A stretch of 64,000 nt of DNA from positions 124,001 through 188,000 of the forward strand of contig NZ_JMFG01000002.1 in NCBI RefSeq assembly GCF_000687145.1, read 5' to 3'. The stretch is from Thermoanaerobaculum aquaticum. GTDB lineage: Bacteria > Acidobacteriota > Thermoanaerobaculia > Thermoanaerobaculales > Thermoanaerobaculaceae. Positions within the stretch are counted from its first letter, which is position 1. Every line of letters starts with the position of its first letter. The position numbers and the translations under genes were made by a program. Below the pieces are notes generated by a model. That model was not told the origin of the DNA. It did no database searches and saw only the letters and a program-made list of their open reading frames with translations. Below, one piece after another: positions 1 through 8,600 of the stretch.

Positions 1-390
1 GGGGCTTTTGGCCGCGATGCCCGGGGTCAGCTGCTGGCCCAGTCCACCCGCGGTTTGCGCCTTCCCTGGGGCGGCGATGATTTGCTCCGCCGGGCGGTGG
101 AAAGCGGCGAGGTGGTGCGGGGTCCCCATGCCCAGCTGCCGGAGCTGCTGCGGCAGCTTTTGGGTCCGGCGGCCCGGGATGAGGTGGTGGTTTTCCCGGT
201 GCGGGGGGTGCAGCGGGTCATTGCCCTGGTGGTGGCGGACAACGGCGAGCGGGACGCCCCCATTGCCGATTGGGAAATCGTGGAGTTGGCCGCCGAGCAA
301 GCAGGTATGGCCTTTGAAAACGAGCTTTTACGCCGCAAGCTCCTGGAAAAAACCGGGTCAACCCCAAACGCGAAAGACAAGCGCCCCTAA
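1..390 (+). CDS. C-terminal part of a GAF-like domain protein (5' end outside window)
   Basis: The reading frame is open from the first base and stops at 388-390, so only the last 129 residues are seen. The visible part ends with a beta-rich stretch (VVVFPVRGVQRVIALVVADN) followed by a long helix (VELAAEQAGMAFENELLRRK), the usual ending of a GAF sensor domain. No catalytic motif is visible and the ligand is unknown. The last 33 bases overlap the end of pgpA on the opposite strand, so the two genes converge without an intergenic space. A second GAF-like protein lies at 58931-60097. The family call rests on pattern only. Confidence 0.6.
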   Translation, partial: GAFGRDARGQLLAQSTRGLRLPWGGDDLLRRAVESGEVVRGPHAQLPELLRQLLGPAARDEVVVFPVRGVQRVIALVVADNGERDAPIADWEIVELAAEQAGMAFENELLRRKLLEKTGSTPNAKDKRP

Positions 391-819
391 GAGTCCTGCC
401 AGCAAACCCGCCACCAGGTCGTCGGCCACAATCCCCAAACCGCCCGGCAACAGCTCCGCCTGACGCACCGGCGGGGGTTTGAGCACGTCGAAGAGCCGAA
501 AAAGGCCAAAACCCACAACCAGCCACGGAGTCCTAAAGGGCACGCCGGCCCACGCCATGATTTGCAGGGCCCACCACTGCCCCACCACCTCGTCCAGCAC
601 CACGGGGCTGGGGTCCACCTCCCCCCGGCGTACCGCTTCCCGGCCGCAAACCAGCGGGGCCAGGAGGGTGAGGCCCACACCAACGGCGAGCCTTAACCCG
701 GCGTCGGGGAACAGCAAGAACAAACCCAGGCCGACGAGGGAACCCACGGTGGTACCGGGGGCGGGGAGGTGCTCCCCCAAAAACCCCACGGTGGCCAAAA
801 ACCGGAAAAGCCACACCAC
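358..819 (-). CDS. pgpA: Phosphatidylglycerophosphatase A
   Basis: Membrane lipid phosphatase that converts phosphatidylglycerophosphate to phosphatidylglycerol. The family blocks are clear: GTTVGSLVGLGLFLLFP near the N-terminus, DPSPVVLDEVVGQWWAL in the middle, and FRLFDVLKPPPVRQAE followed by GGLGIVADDLVAGL. These supply the conserved acidic residues of the PgpA active site. Length is about 153 residues, normal for the family, with several hydrophobic segments. The frame is open further upstream, but that part lies over mpl codons; the GTG pair at 819/816 just after the mpl stop, with a GGAG before it, is the likely start. It is co-transcribed with mpl and its 3' end overlaps the GAF-like gene on the other strand. 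Confidence 0.93.
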   Translation of the reverse strand: MVWLFRFLATVGFLGEHLPAPGTTVGSLVGLGLFLLFPDAGLRLAVGVGLTLLAPLVCGREAVRRGEVDPSPVVLDEVVGQWWALQIMAWAGVPFRTPWLVVGFGLFRLFDVLKPPPVRQAELLPGGLGIVADDLVAGLLAGLLGALVFRVWG

Positions 820-823
820 CAGC

Positions 824-2218
824 TCAGGCTCCCAGAGCGGCCAGCACCCGGCGGGGGAGGCCACCAAAATCCCCGGAAGACATGGCAATGAAAACGTCCC
901 CCGGCCGCAGCAAGGCCAACACGGTGGGAAGCGGATCGCCCCCGTCTTCCACCACCACCGCGTCCACACCCTTGGCCTTCAGTTGTGCGGCCAGGCGGTG
1001 GCGGTCCATTTGCTCTTCCGGTGGCAGCCGGTGGCGGTGGAAGATGGGCGCCAGCACCACCCCATCGGCCAGGGCGAAGGCTTGCTCGTACAGGGGGAAG
1101 AGCTCGGCGCGGCCGGCGGTGAGGGAGCGGGGTTCAAAGGCGACCACCAGCCGGCGGCCGGGAAAGCGCTCCCGGGCTCCCTCCAGGGTGAGACCCACGG
1201 CGGTGGGGTGGTGGGCAAAGTCGTCAACCACGGTCACACCTCCGGCTTCCCCCACCACCTCCAGCCTTCGGCGCACGCCGGGGAAGGTGGCCAAGGCTCG
1301 CTGCAGGGTTTCGGGGGGGATGCCGGCCAGGCGACTCACCGCCGCCACCGCCAGGAGGTTGGCCAGGTTGTGGCGCCCCACCAGCGGAACTTCCAGCTCC
1401 CACACGTCACCGTCCAGGGCAACCTCGGCCACCAGGTTACCCTGGCGATGGGAAAAGTGCCGGCAGCGCACCTGGGCTTGGGCGCTTTGTCCGTACCACA
1501 GCACCTTTCGGGCGTGGGCCGCCACCTCCCGAGCGCCAGGGTCGTCGGCGTTGGCCACCACCCATCCGTCACCGGTCACCCGCGCCACTCCTGCGCGGAA
1601 AGCGGCCAGAATGGCATCCAGGGAGGGGTAGAGATCGGCGTGGTCATACTCCACGTTGTTGACCACGAAGATGTGGGGGAAGTAGTGCAGAAACTTTGGG
1701 CCCTTGTCGAAAAACGCGGTGTTGTACTCGTCCCCTTCCACCACCGTCCACGGCGAGTGCCCCAGCCGCCAGGGCTTTCCGCCCCGGGGAACACCGCCAA
1801 TGAAGGCGGTAGGGTCAAGGCCGGCGTGGGTGAGCACATGGGCCACCAGAGCTGTTGTGGTGGTTTTCCCGTGGGTGCCGGCCACCACCACGGTTTTCCT
1901 GTTCTGGCAAAAAAGCTCCCCAAAAAGCGCCGCTTGCGAGGTGTAGGGAAGCCCCCGGGCGAGCACGGCTTGAACTTCGGGGTTGGAAATGGGCACGGCG
2001 TTGCCGATGACCACCGCTTTTTCCACCTCAGGGATGTGCGCCGGATCAAAGCCCAAGCGAACCGGAACTGCAAGCTCCGCTAAAAGCTCCGAGGCCGGCG
2101 GGTAGAGCGCCGAATCTACCCCGCACACGCGAAAGCCGCTTTCCGAAAGCAGGCCGGCCAGGGCTGCGGTGGCCATCCCCCCAATGGGCAACAGGTAGTA
2201 GTGGCACGAATCTCGCAT
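824..2218 (-). CDS. mpl: UDP-N-acetylmuramate:L-alanyl-gamma-D-glutamyl-meso-diaminopimelate ligase (Mpl-type Mur ligase)
   Basis: ATP-dependent Mur ligase of 464 residues. It has an N-terminal Rossmann domain, the Mur ligase P-loop GTHGKTTTT at about residue 117, and a C-terminal ligase domain. The segment DEYNTAFFDKGPKFLHYFP is typical of Mpl, which reattaches the recycled tripeptide to UDP-MurNAc, rather than of MurC. This fits a meso-DAP peptidoglycan. The ATG at 2218 gives a normal Mur N-terminus (YYLLPIGGMATAALAGLL); the upstream in-frame part reads through the divergent gene and is ignored. pgpA follows within a few bases. MurC is the alternative, and a housekeeping MurC elsewhere in the genome would support Mpl. 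Confidence 0.85.
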   Translation of the reverse strand: MRDSCHYYLLPIGGMATAALAGLLSESGFRVCGVDSALYPPASELLAELAVPVRLGFDPAHIPEVEKAVVIGNAVPISNPEVQAVLARGLPYTSQAALFGELFCQNRKTVVVAGTHGKTTTTALVAHVLTHAGLDPTAFIGGVPRGGKPWRLGHSPWTVVEGDEYNTAFFDKGPKFLHYFPHIFVVNNVEYDHADLYPSLDAILAAFRAGVARVTGDGWVVANADDPGAREVAAHARKVLWYGQSAQAQVRCRHFSHRQGNLVAEVALDGDVWELEVPLVGRHNLANLLAVAAVSRLAGIPPETLQRALATFPGVRRRLEVVGEAGGVTVVDDFAHHPTAVGLTLEGARERFPGRRLVVAFEPRSLTAGRAELFPLYEQAFALADGVVLAPIFHRHRLPPEEQMDRHRLAAQLKAKGVDAVVVEDGGDPLPTVLALLRPGDVFIAMSSGDFGGLPRRVLAALGA

Positions 2219-2223
2219 AGAAG

Positions 2224-2253
2224 TTGCCCGCGCCGGCGGGCTGGAGTACTCTA
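2224..2253. promoter_or_regulatory. Near-palindromic divergent promoter between mpl and the DUF1573 gene
   Basis: On +, TTGCCC (2224-2229), a 17-base spacer and TACTCT (2247-2252) form a sigma-70-type promoter for the DUF1573 gene. On -, the same bases read TAGAGT (2253-2248) preceded by TGC, an extended -10 for mpl with a poor -35. The shared core CTGGAGTACTCTAG is palindromic except for one base pair, so both -10 elements occupy the same duplex. This is seen by eye; no start site was measured. Confidence 0.5.
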
Positions 2254-2300
2254 GCACCCGCTGGCCGAGAAAGGGCAGCATTGGCCCAAGGAGGATGAAC

Positions 2301-3341
2301 ATGAAGAGGATCTTGGAAGGCGTGTTGATGTTGGCTTGCGTATTGCCGGCCTGGGCGCAGGCCCCAACCCCCGCTGGGTCTGAGGCCAAAGCAGCCTCGG
2401 AAGCCAAGCCGGTGGTCGATTTCCCGGAAAAGATCAAGGATTTCGGGGTGGTGGTGAAGGGCGAGAAGATCCGCGCCACCTTTGAGGTGCGCAACACCGG
2501 CACCGCCCCCCTGGAGATCACCCAGGTACGACCCACCTGTGGCTGCACGGTGGCCGATTTTGACCGCACCGTGCCTCCGGGAGGCAAGGGCAAGATCGTG
2601 GCCGAGGTGGACACCACCGACTTCACCGGCCCCATTTCAAAGGCGGTGCTGGTGTACACCAACGACCCGGCCATGCCCAGCATGACCCTGGTGGTGAAAG
2701 CCGATGTTCAGGCTTTCATTGACGTGGTGCCCCGCAGCTTCGTGCGCTTCAACGTCTTGCAAGGGGAAGCGGCGGAGGAGAAGGTGGTGTTGGTACCGTC
2801 CCAACCGGTGGACTTTAAGGTGCTGGGGGTGGAGACCGGTACGGCTCCTGTGACCGCTTCCTTCCGCAAGCTGGAGGGCTCTGAGCTCATCCAGGGCCGC
2901 AACCAGCCCCAGTGGGAGGTGAGCTTCAAGGTACCCGCCAACGCTCCCGAGGGCCCCTTCAACCAAAAGGTGACGGTGAAGACCACCGCCGAAAAGGCGC
3001 CAAACGTCACGGTAACCCTTACCGGTGTGGTGCGGCCTATCATCCAGGTGGTGCCGCCTACCGTGGATTTGGGAACGGTGCCCAACGACGCTCCGGTGGG
3101 CCGGGCGCTCTTGTTGGTCAACAACCGCCAAAACCACGACCTGCAGATCGCCAACGCCAAGGTGGCCAGCGAGCTGTTTACCGTGGAAGTCACCCCCCTT
3201 CAGCCGGGTCAGAGGTACCAGGTGGCCGTGACCTTGAAGGCCGGGGCGCCCAAGGGCACCCACAAAACCACCCTGGTGGTGGAAACCAACGACCCCAGCA
3301 GGCCGCGGCTGGAAGTGCCGGTGAGCGTGACGGTGCAGTAA
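2301..3341 (+). CDS. Secreted DUF1573 protein with Ig-like repeats
   Basis: Exported protein of 346 residues with a signal peptide (about MKRILEGVLMLACVLPAWAQ). The mature part consists of about three beta-sandwich repeats of roughly 100 residues: residues 40-140 (with FEVRNTGTAPLEI and CGCTVADF), 140-245, and 245-346 (ending LVVETNDPSRPRLEVPVSV). The first repeat matches DUF1573, an ASH/Ig-like domain common in Acidobacteriota and Bacteroidota, with no known enzymatic role. An ATG at 2295 is also in frame, but AAGGAGG (2288-2294) is spaced correctly only for 2301. A strong terminator follows. Function unknown. Confidence 0.85.
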   Translation: MKRILEGVLMLACVLPAWAQAPTPAGSEAKAASEAKPVVDFPEKIKDFGVVVKGEKIRATFEVRNTGTAPLEITQVRPTCGCTVADFDRTVPPGGKGKIVAEVDTTDFTGPISKAVLVYTNDPAMPSMTLVVKADVQAFIDVVPRSFVRFNVLQGEAAEEKVVLVPSQPVDFKVLGVETGTAPVTASFRKLEGSELIQGRNQPQWEVSFKVPANAPEGPFNQKVTVKTTAEKAPNVTVTLTGVVRPIIQVVPPTVDLGTVPNDAPVGRALLLVNNRQNHDLQIANAKVASELFTVEVTPLQPGQRYQVAVTLKAGAPKGTHKTTLVVETNDPSRPRLEVPVSVTVQ

Positions 3342-3357
3342 GCCCCAACCTTCGCAT

Positions 3358-3389
3358 CAAAAAAAGCGCGCCTTGGCGGCGCGCTTTTT
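3358..3389 (+). terminator. Intrinsic terminator of the DUF1573 gene
   Basis: The GC-only stem GCGCGCC (3366-3372) pairs with GGCGCGC (3378-3384), with a five-base loop and a run of five T. It is preceded by seven A, so it may also work on the other strand. The loop contains the -35 of the next promoter. Confidence 0.85.
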
Positions 3390-3401
3390 GTTTGCTAACA
3401 T
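3373..3401 (+). promoter_or_regulatory. Promoter of the cobalamin riboswitch transcript
   Basis: TTGGCG (3373-3378), a 17-base spacer, then TAACAT (3396-3401) with TGC directly before it (extended -10). The predicted start near 3408 falls just before the riboswitch. The -35 lies in the loop of the preceding terminator hairpin. Confidence 0.5.
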
Positions 3402-3410
3402 CGGCCCGCA

Positions 3411-3571
3411 ACCGGGGTGGTTCGAGGGAAGCCGGTGCAAGTCCGGCGCGGCCCCCGCCACTGTAACCGGGGACGGAAGCTCGAAAAGCCACTGGGGCGT
3501 GCGGTGGAAGCTGGCGTCCTGGGAAGGCGAGCTTACCGGGTGATCCGGAGCCAGGAGACCTGCCACCCCAA
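3411..3571 (+). ncRNA. Cobalamin (B12) riboswitch
   Basis: The conserved blocks appear in the right order: GGGAAGCCGGTGCAAGTCC near 3425, CCCCGCCACTGTAACC near 3455, and the B12 box AGCCAGGAGACCTGCC at 3549-3564. The outer helix GGGGTGG (3414-3420) with CCACCCC (3563-3569) closes the element. It lies directly upstream of a TonB receptor whose RBS, GGGAGGTG, starts 10 bases after it. Adenosylcobalamin binding is expected to reduce receptor expression. No clear terminator hairpin follows the box, so control of translation is more likely than attenuation. Confidence 0.95.
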
Positions 3572-3593
3572 AAAAACGCACGGGAGGTGCACG

Positions 3594-5393
3594 ATGAAAG
3601 CCTGGTCTTGTCTCGTCTTAGGTGTTTTCCTTTGTTTGCCCCTGGCGGCGCAGCAACCTACCTTTACCGAAACCGTGGTGGTTACCGCTTCCGGCGAAGA
3701 AGAAAACCTGGAATCGGTGGCCGCGGCGGTCACGGTTTTCGATGAGGGGGAGATCTCCCGGAGCTTGGAGACCTCGCTAGCTGCTCTCCTGCGCCGGAGC
3801 TCCGGGGTTACGCTTTTGCGCTCGGGGCTGGATGGTGGGGTCACCTCGCTTTTCTCCCGGGGGACCAACTCCACCCATACCCTGGTGCTCTTTGAGGGCA
3901 TTCGCCTCAACGACCCTTACTTTGGCGGGTACGACTGGAGCTTGCCCCTCACCGCCGGAGTTGGCAAGTTGGAGCTGGTGCGGGGGCCGTACTCCGCCCT
4001 TTACGGTGCCGACGCCCTGGGTGGGGTGGTGCAGCTCTTTGCCCCGCAAAGAAGCGGGACCTCATGGCAGATTTTGGGGGAAACCGGCAGCGGCGGCTGG
4101 AGCCGGTACCAGGGGGGCGTGAGCGTGGGGAGCCAGTCCTGGGACCTTTCGGTGCAGGCGGTGGAGCGGCAGGGCACCGGCGAGCTGGTTAACGACGACT
4201 TCTGGGGCAAGGCTTTGACCTTTTCCGCCGGCTTCCGCCCCCGGGACGGTGCCCGCGTGGGGGTGCTGGTGCGGGCCAGCCGCAGCCGCACGGAAATCCC
4301 CTTTTCCGGAGCGCAGGCCACCCCGCACCGCTTTACAGCCGCCGAAGAAACGCTGGTGGGGCTGCCCTGGCGCTTCCGCCTTGGTCCCTCCCTGCAGCTG
4401 GAAGGGCACCTGGCCCGGGTGGAGGGGAACCTCACCTTCCGTGACCCCGACGACCCCTGGGGTTACACCGCCGCTGACACCGACAAGGAGAGCTGGCAGG
4501 GGCGGTTGGCCCTGCGCGGCCAGCTTGGGCCCCACCGTTGGCAGCTGGGCGGGGAGTGGCGGCAGGACGAGGTAACGGCCGGCTCCAGCTTCGGCCCCGC
4601 CCTCACCGACCGCAAGCAAACGGTGCGCTCGCTTTTCCTGCAGGATCGCTGGAGCCTGGGCAGGGGCGGCGAGGTGACCGCCGGGCTGCGCTGGGATCGG
4701 GCCGGGGCTTGGGAGGAGCTTTCCCCCCGCGTCACCTGGAGCTTGCCGTGGGCTTCCGGCCGGGTGTGGGTGGCGGCGGGCAAGGGCTTCCGGGCTCCCT
4801 CCCTGGGCGAACTGTACTACCCCTACTCCGGAAACCCCACCCTGCAACCCGAGCGCTCCGAAAGTGTGGAATTAGGGGTAACCCAGATGCTGGGCAACGT
4901 CATGCTCCAGCTGGTTCCCTTTGCCAACCGCATCACCAATTTGGTGGACTTCGACTACACCACCTGGCGCTTTGCCAACATCGCCGAGTCGCGGCAAAAG
5001 GGCGTGGAGCTGAGCCTTGAGCGCCGCCTGCAACATCGCCTTCTGCGCCTTTCCGGCACCTACCTGGAAGCGGAAGACCAAGACGGCTTGCGGCTCTTGC
5101 GTCGCCCCCAGTGGTCTGGATCCTTCACGCTGGGGGAAAACTTTGCCTGGGGCCAAGGCGAGGTCAGCCTGGTGTACGTAGGGAGGCGGCCAGATTTGGA
5201 CCCGGTGAGCTTCGCCCGGGTGCAGCAAGGTGGTTTTTTCACCGCCAACCTCGCCGCCCAGCTCCCGTTGACGGAGCTTTCGGCCCTCACCGTCCGGGTG
5301 GAAAACCTTGCCGACCGTTCCTACCAGGAGGTGCGGGGCTACCCGGCCCCGGGTCGCCGGGTGTTTGTGGGCCTCGCTTTGGGTCGCCAGTAA
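3594..5393 (+). CDS. btuB: BtuB-like TonB-dependent outer membrane receptor (cobalamin uptake)
   Basis: Outer membrane receptor of 599 residues. It has a signal peptide (ending LPLAAQQ), a TonB box (ETVVVTAS at about 24-31), a plug domain to about residue 150 (RGTNSTHTLVLFEGIRLND, VELVRGP-like LELVRGPYSALYGADALGG), and then a beta-barrel. The size is like E. coli BtuB. The B12 riboswitch just upstream makes corrinoid import the likely role; TonB-ExbBD and BtuFCD are not in the window. The ATG at 3594 is preceded by GGAGG. The C-terminus ends in LALGRQ, whereas many barrels end in an aromatic residue. A terminator follows. Confidence 0.9.
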   Translation: MKAWSCLVLGVFLCLPLAAQQPTFTETVVVTASGEEENLESVAAAVTVFDEGEISRSLETSLAALLRRSSGVTLLRSGLDGGVTSLFSRGTNSTHTLVLFEGIRLNDPYFGGYDWSLPLTAGVGKLELVRGPYSALYGADALGGVVQLFAPQRSGTSWQILGETGSGGWSRYQGGVSVGSQSWDLSVQAVERQGTGELVNDDFWGKALTFSAGFRPRDGARVGVLVRASRSRTEIPFSGAQATPHRFTAAEETLVGLPWRFRLGPSLQLEGHLARVEGNLTFRDPDDPWGYTAADTDKESWQGRLALRGQLGPHRWQLGGEWRQDEVTAGSSFGPALTDRKQTVRSLFLQDRWSLGRGGEVTAGLRWDRAGAWEELSPRVTWSLPWASGRVWVAAGKGFRAPSLGELYYPYSGNPTLQPERSESVELGVTQMLGNVMLQLVPFANRITNLVDFDYTTWRFANIAESRQKGVELSLERRLQHRLLRLSGTYLEAEDQDGLRLLRRPQWSGSFTLGENFAWGQGEVSLVYVGRRPDLDPVSFARVQQGGFFTANLAAQLPLTELSALTVRVENLADRSYQEVRGYPAPGRRVFVGLALGRQ

Positions 5394-5417
5394 GCGCAGA
5401 GAAGGCTTAAAAGACCG

Positions 5418-5449
5418 GGGCCTCGGCTCAAGCCGAGGCCCTTTGTTTG
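5418..5449 (+). terminator. Intrinsic terminator of btuB
   Basis: A perfect 11-bp stem, GGGCCTCGGCT (5418-5428) with AGCCGAGGCCC (5431-5441), is closed by a two-base loop and followed by TTTGTTTG. It separates the receptor from the ATP synthase operon. Confidence 0.9.
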
Positions 5450-5475
5450 ACCTTTCTCCAAGGCCTTGCTAAACT
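5447..5475 (+). promoter_or_regulatory. Promoter of the ATP synthase operon
   Basis: TTGACC (5447-5452), a 17-base spacer, TAAACT (5470-5475). The predicted start is near 5482, giving a leader of about 45 bases before the b' gene. The -35 lies in the T-tract of the btuB terminator. Confidence 0.65.
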
Positions 5476-5526
5476 TGCCGGCCGCCGCGGGCATAGGGCG
5501 GCAGTCAAGCGGGTGGAGGCCGCAGC

Positions 5527-5958
5527 GTGAACCTACCGAACGTATCGTTCCTCTTGGTGGTGGCGTGTTTTTGGCTGGCGTTTTGGGTTGTGAACCGCCA
5601 GCTGGTCCGCCCTATCCTCGCCATCCTCGACGAGCGGGAAAAGCGGGTGAACTCTGGCCGGGAGGCTTTTGAACAGGCTAGAGCCGAGCTTGAGCAAGCC
5701 CTGGCCGAGCGGGAACGGGAGCTGGCGCAGGTGGCGGCGGAAGCGCAAAAGGAACGCGCCCGCTTGCGGGCGGAAGGGGAGCAAAAGCGGCGGGAAAAGC
5801 TGGAAGCGGCCCGGGCCGAAGGGCAGAAGCGCTTGGCGCAGTTCCAAGCTGAGCTGGAGCAGGAAACGCAGCGGGCTCGCCAGGAGCTGGCCAAACACAC
5901 GCGGGAGCTGGCGCGGGAGCTGGCCCAGCGGCTGTTGGGGAGGGCGCTGGCGTCATGA
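5527..5958 (+). CDS. F-type ATP synthase subunit b'
   Basis: Peripheral stalk subunit of 143 residues. One N-terminal membrane helix (about VSFLLVVACFWLAFWVV) is followed by RPILAILDEREKRV and a long charged coiled coil rich in E, R, A and Q, the standard build of b/b' subunits. The next gene encodes a second b-type subunit, so this lineage probably uses a b-b' heterodimer. Translation starts at a GTG with GGAGG eight bases upstream. The stop overlaps the next start (ATGA), the first of several tight couplings in the operon. Confidence 0.88.
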   Translation: MNLPNVSFLLVVACFWLAFWVVNRQLVRPILAILDEREKRVNSGREAFEQARAELEQALAERERELAQVAAEAQKERARLRAEGEQKRREKLEAARAEGQKRLAQFQAELEQETQRARQELAKHTRELARELAQRLLGRALAS

Positions 5959-6518
5959 GGGTTTGGTGGGTTGCCGGGGTTTGGCTAACCGCGCAGGCGG
6001 CGGAAGCGGCCGAGGGGGCGGCGGAAACGTTTCTGGGGCTCCCTACGGTCCTTTGGAAAACCGCAAACCTCGTGGTGTTTTTGGGGTTGCTGGCGTGGCT
6101 TTTGGCCCGTCCCCTGTCCCGCTTTTTCCACACCCGTCGGGAGGAAATTGCCCGCGATCTGCGGGAAGCTGAGCGGCTGCGGGCGGAAGCGGCGGCCATG
6201 CAGCAGCAGATGAGCGCCAAGCTTGCTGCCCTGGAAGGGGAAATGGTGGCCCTGCGGGATCGGCTGCGGCGGGAAGGTGAGGCGGAGCGGGACCGTTTGA
6301 TCGCAGAGGGGGAACAAGAGGCCGCCAAGTTCCTGCGGCAGGTGGAGGATGAGGCCACCCGGCGGCTTTTGGCGGCCCGCCAGCAGCTGGCCCGGGAAGC
6401 GGCGGAAGCGGCGGCAGCGGTGGCCTGGGAAATCCTGGGCAAGGAGCTCACCCCCCAAGATCGGGACCGCATCTTTGAAACCACTCTGGCCCGCCTTTCC
6501 CGGGAGGTGCGCGCATGA
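5955..6518 (+). CDS. atpF: F-type ATP synthase subunit b
   Basis: Second peripheral stalk subunit, 187 residues. It has a short N-terminal extension with signal-like character, a membrane helix (TANLVVFLGLLAWLLARPL at about 35-55), then a long coiled coil and a C-terminal region that should bind subunit delta. It overlaps b' by four bases and atpH by four bases. Together with b' it forms the stator that keeps the alpha3beta3 head from turning with the rotor. Confidence 0.92.
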   Translation: MRVWWVAGVWLTAQAAEAAEGAAETFLGLPTVLWKTANLVVFLGLLAWLLARPLSRFFHTRREEIARDLREAERLRAEAAAMQQQMSAKLAALEGEMVALRDRLRREGEAERDRLIAEGEQEAAKFLRQVEDEATRRLLAARQQLAREAAEAAAAVAWEILGKELTPQDRDRIFETTLARLSREVRA

Positions 6519-7078
6519 GCCGGCGTCTGGCCCGTCCCTACGCCCAAGCGCTCTTTTCGGTGGTCAAGCCGGAAGGGGCGGAAGCTCTGAAGGTGGCCAA
6601 CGAAGCTTTGGCCCGGGCAGCAGCGGCCTTCGCCTCGCTGCCGGATCTGGTGCGGGCCTTTGAGGTTCCCACCCTCTCCCGCCGGCAGAAGTCCGAGCTT
6701 TTACACGCGGTGTCCCGGGAGCTGGCGCTTCCCCCCAAGGTCCAACGCCTTCTGGTCGCCATGCAAACCCACTACCGGTTGCGCTACCTGTCGTTGGTGG
6801 CCGAGGAGTTTGGGCTTTTGTGCGACCGCTTCTTCGGCGTAGTGCGGGGCAAGGTGCTGGTGCCCACGGTTCTCCGCCCCGAACAGCTTTCAGCGCTGGA
6901 GCAAGCGCTGGTGCAGGTGGTGGCAAGCCAGGTGGCGCTGGAGCAGGAGGAAAAGCCGGAGCTTTTGGCGGGGTTTGTGGTGCGCCTTGGAAGCCTCGTG
7001 TTTGATGGGTCTTTGAAGCGGCAACTGGAGCTTTTCGTGGAAAAAAGCCTGCCCGGAGGAGGGCGCTATGCAGGTTAA
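6515..7078 (+). CDS. atpH: F-type ATP synthase subunit delta
   Basis: Stator subunit of 187 residues linking the b stalk to the top of the F1 head. The N-terminus [15 protein letters not shown] is the conserved delta/OSCP start, followed by a helical domain and a C-terminal segment ([20 protein letters not shown]) matching the family signature for the b-binding part. It overlaps atpF by four bases and its end runs 11 bases into atpA. Confidence 0.95.
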   Translation: MSRRLARPYAQALFSVVKPEGAEALKVANEALARAAAAFASLPDLVRAFEVPTLSRRQKSELLHAVSRELALPPKVQRLLVAMQTHYRLRYLSLVAEEFGLLCDRFFGVVRGKVLVPTVLRPEQLSALEQALVQVVASQVALEQEEKPELLAGFVVRLGSLVFDGSLKRQLELFVEKSLPGGGRYAG

Positions 7079-8600
7079 GTTGGGTGAGATTACCGATATC
7101 TTGCGCCGGCACTTGGAAGGGGTGGCTACCTCGGTGGAAATGGCCGAGGTGGGGACGGTGGTGTCGGTGGGTGACGGCATTGCCCGGGTCTTTGGCTTGG
7201 ATCGGGTCATGGCTGGGGAGATGGTCCAGTTCCCCCACGGGGTTTACGGCTTGGCCCTGAACCTGGAAGAAGACTCGGTGGGTTGCGTGTTGCTGGGCGA
7301 GTCCAGCGCCATCAAGGAAGGGGACGAGGTACGGCGCACCGGCAAGATCCTTTCCGTGCCGGTGGGCCCCGCTCTTGTGGGCCGGGTGGTCAACCCCCTG
7401 GGCGAGCCGTTGGACGGCAAGGGACCCATCACCGCCGCCGAGTACTACCCCGTGGAGCGCATTGCTCCCGGTGTGGTGCGCCGGCAGCCGGTGAAGGAGC
7501 CCATGCAAACCGGCATCAAGGCCGTGGACGCCATGATCCCCATTGGCCGCGGGCAACGGGAGCTCATCATTGGCGACCGGCAAACCGGCAAGACCTCTCT
7601 GGCGGTGGACACCATCATCAACCAGAAGGGCAAAGGGGTGATTTGCATTTACGTGGCCATTGGCCAAAAGCGCTCCACCGTGGCCCATGTGGTGAAGACC
7701 CTAGAAGACTACGGGGCCATGGAGCACACCATCGTGGTGGCGGCCACCGCTTCGGAGCCGGCACCCCTGCAGTACCTGGCCCCGTACGCCGGCTGCGCCA
7801 TGGGTGAGTACTTCCTCTACAACGGCCAGCACGCCCTGTGCGTGTACGACGACCTCTCCAAACACGCCGCCGCCTACCGGGAGATTTCGCTTTTGCTGCG
7901 CCGGCCCCCGGGTCGCGAGGCGTACCCCGGCGATGTGTTTTACCTCCACTCGCGGCTCTTGGAGCGGGCCGCCAAGCTGCGGGATGACCTGGGTGGGGGT
8001 TCGCTCACCGCGCTGCCCATCATCGAAACCCAGGCTGGAGACGTTTCCGCTTACATCCCCACCAACGTCATTTCCATTACCGACGGCCAAATCTTCCTGG
8101 AAACCGACCTCTTTTACGCTGGCGTGCGGCCAGCGGTGAACGTGGGCATTTCCGTGTCCCGGGTGGGCGGCAACGCGCAAATCAAGGCCATGAAGAAGGT
8201 GGCCGGTACCCTGCGCCTGGAGCTGGCCCAGTACCGGGAGCTGGCGGCCTTTGCCCAGTTCGGCTCGGACCTGGACAAGGCCACCCAGAGGCAGCTGGCC
8301 CGCGGTGAGCGCCTGGTGGAGCTTTTGAAGCAGGACCTCCACGACACCATGCCGGTGGAGCTGCAGGTGGTTTCGGTGTTTGCGGGAACCCGCGGCTTTT
8401 TGGATGGCCTCAAGGTTTCGGCGGTTCGCCCCTTTGAGCGTTACCTCCACGACTTCGTGAAGCTCCACCACCCGCAGGTTCTGGAAACCATCGTGGCCAC
8501 CGGAAAGCTGGAGGGAGCGGTGGAGGAGGAGCTGCAACAGGCCTGCAAGGACGCGGTGGCGGCGTTCCTGAGGGAGCACCCGGAGGCGGCCCTTGCCTAG
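7068..8600 (+). CDS. atpA: F-type ATP synthase subunit alpha
   Basis: Regulatory nucleotide-binding subunit of F1, 510 residues, close to the usual 500-515. The P-loop GDRQTGKT lies at residues 169-176, and the alpha signature [13 protein letters not shown] follows near residue 360. The N-terminal crown and C-terminal helical domain are complete. The ATG at 7068, after GGAGGAGGG, lies inside the end of atpH. Confidence 0.98.
   Translation: MQVKLGEITDILRRHLEGVATSVEMAEVGTVVSVGDGIARVFGLDRVMAGEMVQFPHGVYGLALNLEEDSVGCVLLGESSAIKEGDEVRRTGKILSVPVGPALVGRVVNPLGEPLDGKGPITAAEYYPVERIAPGVVRRQPVKEPMQTGIKAVDAMIPIGRGQRELIIGDRQTGKTSLAVDTIINQKGKGVICIYVAIGQKRSTVAHVVKTLEDYGAMEHTIVVAATASEPAPLQYLAPYAGCAMGEYFLYNGQHALCVYDDLSKHAAAYREISLLLRRPPGREAYPGDVFYLHSRLLERAAKLRDDLGGGSLTALPIIETQAGDVSAYIPTNVISITDGQIFLETDLFYAGVRPAVNVGISVSRVGGNAQIKAMKKVAGTLRLELAQYRELAAFAQFGSDLDKATQRQLARGERLVELLKQDLHDTMPVELQVVSVFAGTRGFLDGLKVSAVRPFERYLHDFVKLHHPQVLETIVATGKLEGAVEEELQQACKDAVAAFLREHPEAALA

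Noticed and set aside
824-2683. N-terminal extension of mpl to 2683
   Set aside because: The upstream frame lies over the DUF1573 gene and the shared promoter and has no Mur-ligase features; ATG 2218 gives the normal start.
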